5,482 nucleotides of DNA, taken from the NCBI GenBank assembly GCA_015492755.1, contig WGEM01000403.1, positions 1 through 5,482 of the forward strand. The letters run 5' to 3'. The notes under the pieces are model-generated. The model saw only the letters and a program-made list of their open reading frames with translations, was not told the DNA's origin and made no database searches. This stretch comes from Gemmatimonadota bacterium. GTDB taxonomy: Bacteria; Gemmatimonadota; Gemmatimonadetes; Longimicrobiales; Gaopeijiaceae. Shown here in pieces: positions 1 to 5,482 of this stretch. Position numbers and translations under genes: made by a program. Numbering within the stretch: position 1 is the first letter of the stretch; every line of letters starts with the position of its first letter.

Positions 1-98
1 CCTTCGACGGCGTGGTGGCGTGGGGGCTCATCTTCCTCCTGGAGCCCGAGGTTCAGCCCGCCCCCCCTTCCCTCTCCCGCCTCGACGCACAAGGTTAG
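1..98 (+). CDS. 3' end of an unidentified plus-strand gene (5'-truncated by window edge)
   Basis: Reading in the frame that starts at base 3 gives 31 residues and then TAG at 96-98. The fragment begins FDGVVAWGLIFLLEPEVQ, a hydrophobic run followed by acidic residues, and ends in a Pro/Ser-rich tail, SLSRLDAQG. Of the three plus-strand frames this is the only one with protein-like composition; the other two give Arg/Pro/Gly- or Ser/Trp-rich strings typical of GC-rich shadows. It could be the last membrane helix or a buried strand of a larger protein, but there is too little to name a family. The stop is followed by an 87-bp gap before the ClC gene on the same strand, so the two may or may not share a transcript. 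Base 1 lies at the window edge, so the true start is outside. Confidence 0.45.
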   Translation, partial: FDGVVAWGLIFLLEPEVQPAPPSLSRLDAQG

Positions 99-185
99 CG
101 CCACCCCGCACGTCCGGGGCGTGCCGCATGCGGGAGGCGGGCGCCCCGTCACGCCCAACGCTCAACGGCGCCCCACAGTCCCGAA

Positions 186-2231
186 TTGAACCAGACGCCC
201 CTCCACCGTCTCCAGCTCGCCGTGCGACGGTCCACCACCGTGGGCCCCGTGGCGATGGCGGTGGTGGTGGGCCTGCTGGCGGCGGGGGGCGCCATCGTGC
301 TGCGTTGGCTCATCGCGCTGGTGAAGGGGCTGAGCTTCGACGTCGGTCCCCGCATCGGCCCGGCGCTGGGCGTCCCCCTTCCCCCGTGGATGGAGACCCT
401 CATGGTGCCCGCGGTGGGCATGGTGGTGGTGAGCGCCATGGTGCGCCGCTGGGCGCCGGAGGCCATGGGGCACGGCGTGCCCGAGGTCCAGTTCGCCGTC
501 CGCCAGCGGGGCGGGCGCATCCGGCCGCGGGTGGCGGTGGTCAAAGCGGTGGCCAGCGCGCTCTCCATCGGCACCGGCGGCTCGGTGGGCCGCGAGGGCC
601 CCATCGTGCAGATCGGCTCGGGGCTGGGGAGCACCGTGGGCCAGGTCATGCGGATGGGCCCGGAGGAGGTGAAGCTGCTGGTGGCGGCAGGCGCGGCGGG
701 CGCCATCGGCGCCACCTTCAACGCCCCCATCGCCGGTGTGATCTTCGCGCTGGAGATCATTCTGGGGAGCTTCGCCGCCCGATCCTTCGGGCTGGTGGTC
801 ATCGCTGCGGTCACCGCCACCGCAGCATCACGAGCGGTGCTGGGCGCCGAGCCCGCCTTCCGCCTGGTGGAGCAGTTCACGCTGGTGAGCCACTGGGAGT
901 TCGGCTTCTACCTCCTCCTCGGCGCGGTAGCCGGCGGCGTGGCGCTCCTCTACATTCGCGCGGTCTACGGCGCGGAGGAGGTCTTCGACCGCTGGAGCGC
1001 CCGCCCCTGGGTGAAGGCGGTGACCGGCGGCCTCATCGTGGGTGCGCTGGGCACCTTCGGGAGCGTCCATCTCTTTGGCGTGGGGCACGAGGGCGTGGAG
1101 CTGGCGCTGGCGGGTGAGCTGGCCACGGGCGCCATGATCTCCCTGGTGTTCCTGAAGATGATGGCCACATCGGTGACGCTGGCGGCGGGAGGCTCCGGTG
1201 GCGTCTTCGCGCCGGCGCTCTTCATCGGCGCCATGACCGGGGGTGTGGTGGGGCGCTTCGCCGGAGCGGTGGCGCCGGCCATCGCGGCGCCGGCGGGTGC
1301 GTACGCGCTGGTGGGCGCGGCGGCGGTGTTCGGAGCGGCGGCCCACGCGCCCATGACCGCCATCATCATCCTCTTCGAGATGACGGACAACTACCGCATC
1401 ATCCTCCCGTTGATGCTTTCGGTGGTCCTGGCGCAGCTCATCGCTTCGCGCATCTTCCCCGACTCCATCTACTCCATCAAGCTGCGGCGCCTCGGGGGAA
1501 TGAAGACGCCACACGAGCAACTGGGTACGCTGGACATCATCCTGGTGGCGGACGCCATGATGGACGAGGTGCCGACGGTGCCGCCGGACCTCCCGCTGGA
1601 GGAACTGGCGCGACGCGCCAGGGAGGACGACACGCGGAGCTGGTTGGTGCTGGACGAGGAGGAGCGCCCCGTGGGGGTGGTGACGCTCACCGACCTGGAG
1701 CGGGCCATGCTGGAAGAGGACGGTCTCGCGGGACGGACGGTGCAGGACGTGATGACCACGGCGCTGGTCACGGTGCGACCCGGCGACACGATGCGCGACG
1801 CCTTCCGCCGATTCAGCGAACACGACGTGCACCTGATGCCGGTGGTGGATCCGGAGGCGGGAACGGTGGTGGGGATCCTGCGTCGTACCGAGATGATGTG
1901 GGCCTTCAAAGAGCTCTCCGACGAGTACCGGCGGATGGTCACGCGGCGCGCAGGCGTCCCCTACCTGGCGGAGGGGGGCGGGCCGGTGCACCTGGAGCTG
2001 CCGGTCCCGGCGGACGACCCCGAGATCGCTTTCCGGCAGATCCGGGACATCCCCCTTCCCCCGCACGTCCTCGTGGCGCTGCTGAGGCGGGGCGAACGCA
2101 CGGTGGTTCCGCGCGGCTTCACGCGCGTGGAGCCGGGTGACGTCCTCACGCTCATCACGGCGGCCGAGTACCGCGACGAGCTGGAGCGGTGGGCGGAACG
2201 GCACGGAGCCGTCGCGGCGGCGGTGCGATGA
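186..2231 (+). CDS. ClC-family chloride channel/transporter with CBS pair and C-terminal TrkA-C (RCK_C) domain
   Basis: A 681-residue membrane protein that moves chloride or a related anion across the inner membrane, either by H+ exchange or as a channel. Residues 1-435 form the ClC core. The three anion-site motifs are present: GHGVPE (95-100), GREGP (135-139, gating Glu E137) and GVFAP (339-343). Y429 in SIYSIKL aligns with the anion-coordinating Tyr445 of E. coli ClcA. FNAPIAG (178-184) is also typical. Two CBS domains follow (about 456-508 and 518-575), usually nucleotide sensors. A TrkA-C-like module (about 598-668) has the pattern LELPVPADDP, LLRRGERTVVPRG, then EPGDVLTLI. The cytoplasmic half therefore looks ligand-regulated. 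In the FALEI segment, I191 occupies the position of the internal proton glutamate (E203) of E. coli ClcA. The start used is TTG at 186: the in-frame stop at 96-98 excludes earlier starts, no in-frame ATG or GTG lies between, and no clear ribosome-binding site is seen. GTG 222 and ATG 255 are alternatives but would shorten helix A. The stop overlaps the next gene's ATG. Confidence 0.93.
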   Translation: MNQTPLHRLQLAVRRSTTVGPVAMAVVVGLLAAGGAIVLRWLIALVKGLSFDVGPRIGPALGVPLPPWMETLMVPAVGMVVVSAMVRRWAPEAMGHGVPEVQFAVRQRGGRIRPRVAVVKAVASALSIGTGGSVGREGPIVQIGSGLGSTVGQVMRMGPEEVKLLVAAGAAGAIGATFNAPIAGVIFALEIILGSFAARSFGLVVIAAVTATAASRAVLGAEPAFRLVEQFTLVSHWEFGFYLLLGAVAGGVALLYIRAVYGAEEVFDRWSARPWVKAVTGGLIVGALGTFGSVHLFGVGHEGVELALAGELATGAMISLVFLKMMATSVTLAAGGSGGVFAPALFIGAMTGGVVGRFAGAVAPAIAAPAGAYALVGAAAVFGAAAHAPMTAIIILFEMTDNYRIILPLMLSVVLAQLIASRIFPDSIYSIKLRRLGGMKTPHEQLGTLDIILVADAMMDEVPTVPPDLPLEELARRAREDDTRSWLVLDEEERPVGVVTLTDLERAMLEEDGLAGRTVQDVMTTALVTVRPGDTMRDAFRRFSEHDVHLMPVVDPEAGTVVGILRRTEMMWAFKELSDEYRRMVTRRAGVPYLAEGGGPVHLELPVPADDPEIAFRQIRDIPLPPHVLVALLRRGERTVVPRGFTRVEPGDVLTLITAAEYRDELERWAERHGAVAAAVR

Positions 2232-3538
2232 AGCGGTGGCGCACCCTCCTCCTGGCGCTGGCCACGCTCCCGGCGGGGTGCACGGCCGGCGGGCCCGGTC
2301 CCGGCGCCGTCGTTCCGACGGAGGCGCCGGCGGCCCCCACCACGGAGGCGCTGGTGGCGCTGCACCAGCGGGTGCGGGTGCCGGGGCTGGAGGATCGGCG
2401 CTTCACCCACCGGCAGTACTGGGCTGCGGTGGCGCCGTATGTGGGCGGCAACGTCCGGGCGCGCACCGCGGGAATGAGCGCCGAAGGGCGCCCCATCCGC
2501 CACCTCACCTTCGGCTCGGGTCCGGTGCGCGTCCTCCTCTGGTCGCAGATGCACGGCAACGAGAGCACCGCGTCCATGGCGCTGGCGGACCTCGTCCGTT
2601 TCTTCCACGAGCACGGCGACCATCCGGTGGCCCGGCGCATTGCCGCCGGCGCCACGGTGCACATGATCCCCATGCTGAACCCCGACGGCGCCGAACGCTT
2701 CCAGCGCCGCAATGCCCAGGGGGTGGACGTGAACCGCGACGCCCGCCGGCTCCAGACGCCGGAAGGGAGGACGCTGAAGGCGGTGCGCGACTCCGTGGAG
2801 CCGGACTTCGGATTCAACCTCCACGACCAGGACGTGCGGGTGCGCGTGGGCACCACCGACCGGGGCGTGGCCATCGCGCTCCTGGCACCCGCCTTCAACG
2901 CCGCGCGGGACGTGGACGCCAAGCGACGGCGTGCGATGCAGGTGGCGTCGCTCCTGGTGGAGACGCTGGAGCCGCTGGTGGGCGGCCACATCGCCAAGTA
3001 CGACGACACCTTCAACCCGCGCGCCTTCGGCGACCTCATGGGTCAGTGGGGCGCCAGCACCGTGCTCATCGAGTCCGGCGGCTGGGAGGGTGACCGCCAG
3101 AAGCAATACCTTCGTCGCGCCAACTTCGTGGCGCTGGTGGCGGCGCTGGACGCCATCGCCACCGGGCGCTACGCGGCGTACGACCCCAGCGTCTACGAGT
3201 CACTCCCCTACAACGGGCGGCGGGTGGCGGACCTCCTGGTACGGGGAGGCACCGTGGCGGTGCCGGGCCTCCCGCAGCTGCGCGCCGACCTGCTCATCAA
3301 CTACGAGCGCCCTCTCCTGGAGGAGGAGGGCACCTTCGTGGACATCGGCGACCTGGAGGGGGTGGAGGCGCGCGACACGCTGGACGTCACCGGGCTCTTC
3401 GTCATTCCCCTGCCCTCGGCGCTGGACGCCGGTGGCGGCCTGAACACCGGCGCACCCGCCCACTTCCTGGTGGCGGAGGACGCGGAGGGCACGCGAGTGC
3501 GGCTACGCTTCGAGGGAGGGCCGCCCCGGGAGCGGTGA
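2228..3538 (+). CDS. M14-family zinc carboxypeptidase-like protein, predicted lipoprotein
   Basis: A 436-residue secreted metallopeptidase of the M14 (carboxypeptidase A) family, expected to trim peptides or peptidoglycan stems outside the cytoplasm. The N-terminus is a signal peptide, MKRWRTLLLALATLPAGC. Cys18 with Ala-Gly before it suggests lipidation, though Pro at -3 is atypical of a lipobox. A Gly/Pro/Ala linker (19-40) follows. Zinc ligands are H109 and E112 (MHGNE) and H199 (FNLHD). Substrate-site residues are NPDG (151-154) and N169-R170 (VDVNRD, like Asn144-Arg145 of carboxypeptidase A). The catalytic base is E282 (LIESGGWEG). All key residues are intact, so it should be active. Residues 333-395 form an extra tail resembling the amino-terminal part of amidohydrolases. 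The ATG at 2228 overlaps the ClC stop as ATGA, pointing to translational coupling. A longer frame from 2189 exists but would place 13 Arg/Gly-rich residues before the signal peptide, so I reject that start. The natural substrate is unknown. Confidence 0.88.
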   Translation: MKRWRTLLLALATLPAGCTAGGPGPGAVVPTEAPAAPTTEALVALHQRVRVPGLEDRRFTHRQYWAAVAPYVGGNVRARTAGMSAEGRPIRHLTFGSGPVRVLLWSQMHGNESTASMALADLVRFFHEHGDHPVARRIAAGATVHMIPMLNPDGAERFQRRNAQGVDVNRDARRLQTPEGRTLKAVRDSVEPDFGFNLHDQDVRVRVGTTDRGVAIALLAPAFNAARDVDAKRRRAMQVASLLVETLEPLVGGHIAKYDDTFNPRAFGDLMGQWGASTVLIESGGWEGDRQKQYLRRANFVALVAALDAIATGRYAAYDPSVYESLPYNGRRVADLLVRGGTVAVPGLPQLRADLLINYERPLLEEEGTFVDIGDLEGVEARDTLDVTGLFVIPLPSALDAGGGLNTGAPAHFLVAEDAEGTRVRLRFEGGPPRER

Positions 3539-3545
3539 GCTCCCG
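3527..3545. terminator. Hairpin at convergent gene junction, possible weak bidirectional terminator
   Basis: A perfect 7-bp inverted repeat, CGGGAGC (3527-3533) and GCTCCCG (3539-3545), encloses a 5-base loop that includes the M14 stop codon. It ends exactly one base before the VOC stop codon on the other strand. Its symmetry and its position between two converging genes with only 7 bp between them suggest a shared transcript end. Neither side has a T-tract, so intrinsic termination would be weak. It may instead be a 3'-end stabilising stem, or chance in GC-rich DNA. Confidence 0.35.
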
Positions 3546-3965
3546 TCAGTACACCGTCCAGACGCCGGGCGTCGCCAGCTCCACCGAATGACCGTCGGGG
3601 TCCCGGATGTAGAGGCTCACGCCGCCCCGGGGCCACCGGACCTCGCTCTCGATGGGCACCCCCACCTCCTCCAGAAACTCCCTCCAGACGCCCAGCGCGC
3701 CCAGCGGGATGGCGAAGGCCACGTGCTGCGCGCCCTGCCCCCCGTGGGGTGGGATCCACCCTCCCTCCGTCTCGAGCCCCTCGGCGGTGGCGCCCCGGTG
3801 GAAGAGGAGCACCACCGTCTCCTCCCCGGCCGAGAACGCGGACATCCGCTCGCCGATCATGAGGGGGCGGAGCCCCAGAACCTCCTGGTAGAACTCGACG
3901 GCGCGCTCCATGTCATCCACGTAGAGCGCGGTCTCCAGGACGTGCGATACCCGGGCGGCCCTCAT
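3546..3965 (-). CDS. VOC-superfamily (glyoxalase/bleomycin-resistance fold) protein
   Basis: A 139-residue single-chain protein with the paired beta-alpha-beta-beta-beta layout of the vicinal oxygen chelate superfamily. The first module starts VLETALYVDDMERAVEFYQE and the phrase VLGLRPL follows. The second runs from QHVAFAIP through LYIRDPDGHSVELATPG, the usual closing signature. By alignment with glyoxalase I-type sites, probable metal ligands are E11, H81 and E129; E11 sits where E. coli glyoxalase I has a histidine. Family members include glyoxalases, dioxygenases, epimerases and drug-binding proteins. Nothing here separates these, so the reaction is unassigned. It is cytoplasmic, with no signal or membrane segment. 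The ATG (3963-3965) overlaps the stop of the aminotransferase gene as ATGA, so the two are very likely co-translated. The frame stays open upstream to 4925, but that part is a shadow of the aminotransferase gene. Confidence 0.87.
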   Translation of the reverse strand: MRAARVSHVLETALYVDDMERAVEFYQEVLGLRPLMIGERMSAFSAGEETVVLLFHRGATAEGLETEGGWIPPHGGQGAQHVAFAIPLGALGVWREFLEEVGVPIESEVRWPRGGVSLYIRDPDGHSVELATPGVWTVY

Positions 3966-4837
3966 GAGCTCAGCGCCGCAGCCTCCGCCTTCACCGCCTC
4001 GATGCGCGCCCGGAAGAGCTCCGCCAGGCGGCGCGTGACGGGCCCGACGCGCCCGTCGCCCACCTTCACGCCGTCCACCTCCACGCACGGCCGCACCTCG
4101 CCGGTGGTGCCGGTGAAGAAGAGTTCGTCGGCGGAGCGGAGCTCCTCCACCTGGATGGGGCGCTCCCGGCACGGGATGCTCGCCTCGCGCGCCAGCTCCA
4201 GCACCACGCCGCGGGTGATGCCCGGCAGGATGTGGTTGGTGCACGGGTGCGTCACCGCCACGCCGTCGAAGACGCCCCAGAAGTTCATGTGGGCCCCTTC
4301 GATGGCCACGCCGTCGCGCACCAGGAGCGCGTCGTCGGCGCCCCGGTCCAGCGCCTCCTGGAAGGCCATGGCGTTGGGAAGGAGGCAGATGGTCTTGATG
4401 TCCACCCGGCTCCACCGCCGGTCGGGGACGGTGACCGCGGTGAAGCCCCGCTCCCAGCGCTCGGGCGCCGGCCGGTTCCACGCCTTGGCATAGGCGTACA
4501 CGGTGGGCGGCACCGGCTCGGGCGGGAAGTAGTGCGTGCGGGGCGCCGCGCCGCGCGTGACCTGCAGGTAGACCAGCGCGGTGGGAGCGTCCGAGAGACC
4601 GTTCTCGGCGATGAGCCGGCGGTGCACTTCGTCCAGCGCACCCACATCCAGCTCGATGCGCATCCACTCCAGCCCCCGCCGCAGCCGGTCCAGGTGCCGG
4701 TCCAGACAGAAGGGCACCCCGTCGTAGAAGGGCGTGACCTCGTAGACACCGTCGCCCAGCAGGAAGCCCCGGTCGTCCGGGGAGATGTGGGCGTCTTCCC
4801 TGGGGAGGTACGAACCGTTGAGATAGACCGTGCTCAT
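3962..4837 (-). CDS. dat: Class IV PLP aminotransferase, D-amino-acid (D-alanine) transaminase type
   Basis: A 291-residue fold-type IV aminotransferase, about the family's full length. It probably interconverts D-amino acids and 2-oxo acids (for example D-alanine and 2-oxoglutarate), feeding D-Glu/D-Ala pools for cell-wall synthesis. As recalled, it tracks Bacillus D-amino acid aminotransferase along its whole length: RGFLLGDGVYEV (23-34), LQVTRGAAPRTHYFP (91-105), DIKTICLL (146-153, Schiff-base lysine K148), THPCTNHILPGITR (196-209) and ELFFTGTTGEV (238-248). The residues that grip the substrate carboxylate in that enzyme have equivalents in Y32, R100 and H102. This favours the D-amino acid type over BCAT (IlvE) or aminodeoxychorismate lyase (PabC). 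E180 is the expected cofactor-ring partner. The following serine-rich loop is changed to AHMN. ATG 4835-4837 fits the conserved N-terminus; the Shine-Dalgarno signal is weak at best. It is the first gene of a pair with the VOC gene (4-bp overlap) and starts 34 nt after the pspA terminator's T-tract. No promoter is obvious. Confidence 0.87.
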   Translation of the reverse strand: MSTVYLNGSYLPREDAHISPDDRGFLLGDGVYEVTPFYDGVPFCLDRHLDRLRRGLEWMRIELDVGALDEVHRRLIAENGLSDAPTALVYLQVTRGAAPRTHYFPPEPVPPTVYAYAKAWNRPAPERWERGFTAVTVPDRRWSRVDIKTICLLPNAMAFQEALDRGADDALLVRDGVAIEGAHMNFWGVFDGVAVTHPCTNHILPGITRGVVLELAREASIPCRERPIQVEELRSADELFFTGTTGEVRPCVEVDGVKVGDGRVGPVTRRLAELFRARIEAVKAEAAALSS

Positions 4838-4870
4838 GGATCCGGGCTCGCGGTACGTGGACTGATCTGG

Positions 4871-4912
4871 AAAAGGCGGGCGCCGGCCGGGGGCATCCCC
4901 CCGGCCGGCGCC
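4871..4912 (-). terminator. Strong intrinsic terminator of the pspA-like gene
   Basis: A perfect 15-bp all-G/C stem (4879-4893 paired with 4898-4912) closes a 4-base loop, CATC. On the minus strand the stem is followed by CGCC and then four Ts (4871-4874), a modest T-tract after a short spacer. It begins 31 nt past the stop of the minus-strand pspA-like gene, where a terminator is expected. On the plus strand no T-tract follows directly and no plus-strand gene is present to end here, so minus is the likely working strand. Confidence 0.75.
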
Positions 4913-4943
4913 GTAAACGTATCACCTTTTCAGGCGATGCGCG

Positions 4944-5461
4944 TCAGTTCTCCGCCTGCTTCTCCTCCAGCTTCTCGAACTCCGAGAGGAGCTGCGCCTC
5001 GGGGATATCCTCCGCTTCCTCGCCCGACACTTCCTCCACCTCGGCGTCCTGCACCGGCGCCCGGGCGGCGTCCGCCGCCTGCCCCTCGTCGCCCGCTTCG
5101 AGCTGCTTGGGCGCTTCGGTGCCCTCGGGGAGCAGACCCATCTGGCTCTTCAGCGCCAGAAGCTTCTCCTCCACGTCGCGCCCGCCGTCGCCCGCCTCCA
5201 GGCGCAGGAACTCCTCCTCCAGCGTATCGCCCTCCAGCGCCTGCGTCACCTCGGCCTGCGCCAGGCTGCGACGCTCCTCCTCCTCGATCTTCTCCGCCAT
5301 GCGGTTGAAGGCCTCGAAGGCGGAGGTGTCGGACAGACCCGACATCGTCTCGTGGATGCGCCGCTGCGCCTGCGCCCGCTTCTGCTTGGCGATGAGGAGA
5401 TTCCGCTTCCGCTTCGCCTCTTCGATCTTGTCGTTGAGCTGGCGGAGCGACTGCTTCAGCT
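4944..5461 (-). CDS. pspA: PspA/IM30 (Vipp1) family membrane-stress protein, 5'-truncated
   Basis: The C-terminal 171 residues of a PspA/IM30-family protein, an ESCRT-III-like peripheral protein that coats and protects the inner membrane. The visible part opens in a long Lys/Glu/Arg coiled coil (LKQSLRQLNDKIEEAKRKRN, then LLIAKQKRAQAQRRIHETM). The family helix-turn segment follows (SAFEAFNRMAEKIEEEE), then LEEEFLRLEAGDGGRDVEEK and LLALKSQM, matching the end of E. coli PspA (LDDQFAELK, then LAQLKAKM). About 58 further residues form an acidic, Ala/Glu-rich linker and a closing helix, EAQLLSEFEKLEEKQAEN. The in-frame Met at 5343-5345 lies inside the coiled coil and is not the start. The frame continues unbroken to the end of genomic sequence; the stop at 5469-5471 lies in adapter sequence. 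A family member is usually about 220-260 residues, so the first part is missing. A strong terminator follows the gene. No Psp regulators are visible. Confidence 0.85.
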
Positions 5462-5482
5462 CTGTCTCTTATACACATCTGA
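5462..5482. other. Illumina Nextera (Tn5 mosaic end) adapter left on the contig end
   Basis: Bases 5462-5480 read CTGTCTCTTATACACATCT, the 19-bp Tn5 mosaic end used in Nextera libraries. The two following bases, GA, match the start of one of the two Nextera read-through tails. It interrupts the coiled-coil frame of the pspA-like gene with a stop. On the minus strand it creates the well-known spurious start MCIRDR. It is library-derived sequence, not a biological transposon end. The true genomic end is at or near base 5461; one base of ambiguity remains because the junction base could belong to either. Confidence 0.96.

Noticed and set aside
104..133. Small inverted repeats after the upstream gene (CCCCG/CGGGG at 104-119 and the palindrome CCGCATGCGG at 124-133)
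   Set aside because: Stems are short, competing pairings exist, there is no T-tract, and such repeats are common by chance at this GC content. I see no convincing terminator, operator or promoter in this gap.
20..1117. 365-residue open frame on the plus strand overlapping the ClC gene
   Set aside because: It is Gly/Arg/Pro/His-rich low-complexity sequence typical of a GC-rich shadow frame. The overlapping frame encodes a clear ClC protein with all motifs.
828..2204. 458-residue minus-strand open frame opposite the ClC gene
   Set aside because: Its composition is Arg/His/Asp-rich with no recognisable domain; it lies entirely antisense to a well-supported gene.
1961..3106. 381-residue minus-strand frame spanning the ClC/M14 junction
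   Set aside because: It is a His/Arg/Gly-rich shadow across two real genes with no motif.
3966..4925. N-terminal extension of the VOC frame (would make a 459-residue fusion)
   Set aside because: The extension is Arg/Gly/Ala/His-rich shadow of the aminotransferase gene and crosses the terminator. The VOC domain has its own ATG in a 4-bp overlap.
4232..5308. 358-residue plus-strand frame opposite the aminotransferase and pspA
   Set aside because: It is Pro/Arg-rich, runs through the terminator hairpin and lies antisense to recognised genes.
4930..5478. 182-residue minus-strand frame starting MCIRDR
   Set aside because: The start lies in the Nextera adapter and the rest is a shadow of pspA in another frame.
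5462..5480. Possible genuine Tn5-family transposon end
   Set aside because: It is the exact engineered 19-bp mosaic end, lies at the very end of the sequence, is followed by adapter-matching GA, and there is no transposase gene.

Overview
The window is very GC-rich DNA (roughly 70% by eye) with strongly GC-biased third codon positions, so long spurious ORFs lie open in several frames. The gene content is typical bacterial chromosome. The set comprises a ClC-CBS-RCK_C chloride transporter, an M14 peptidase lipoprotein, a D-amino-acid-type class IV aminotransferase and a PspA/IM30 protein. It would fit a GC-rich environmental bacterium, with something like Gemmatimonadota as a guess from protein flavour only. 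The taxonomy is not established by the sequence. The right edge ends in an Illumina Nextera transposase adapter, so this is probably an end of a metagenomic or draft-genome contig.

Layout. Bases 1-98 hold the 3' end of an unidentified plus-strand gene. After an 87-bp gap come two plus-strand genes overlapping by 4 bp (ATGA): a ClC channel/transporter with cytoplasmic CBS and TrkA-C-like regulatory domains (186-2231), and a secreted, probably lipid-anchored M14 zinc carboxypeptidase-like protein (2228-3538). These converge, across only 7 bp, on a minus-strand pair also overlapping by 4 bp. In transcription order that pair is a D-alanine-transaminase-like PLP enzyme (4837-3962) followed by a small VOC/glyoxalase-fold protein (3965-3546). 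A 7-bp-stem hairpin fills the convergent junction. Upstream of the minus-strand pair, and on the same strand, a 15-bp GC stem plus T-tract closes a 5'-truncated pspA-like gene (5461-4944). The last 21 bases (5462-5482) are adapter, not genome.

How the genes work together. Each overlapping pair is probably translationally coupled, but no shared pathway is evident: ion transport plus envelope peptidase on one strand, amino-acid transamination plus an unassigned VOC protein on the other. PspA is a membrane-stress protein with its own terminator. I see no RNA genes, CRISPR array, insertion sequence, phage gene or defence system, and no convincing undescribed system. The points most worth a second look are four: the ClC residue at the internal proton-glutamate position, an amidohydrolase-like tail on the M14 protein, a changed cofactor loop in the aminotransferase, and the adapter-derived contig end.
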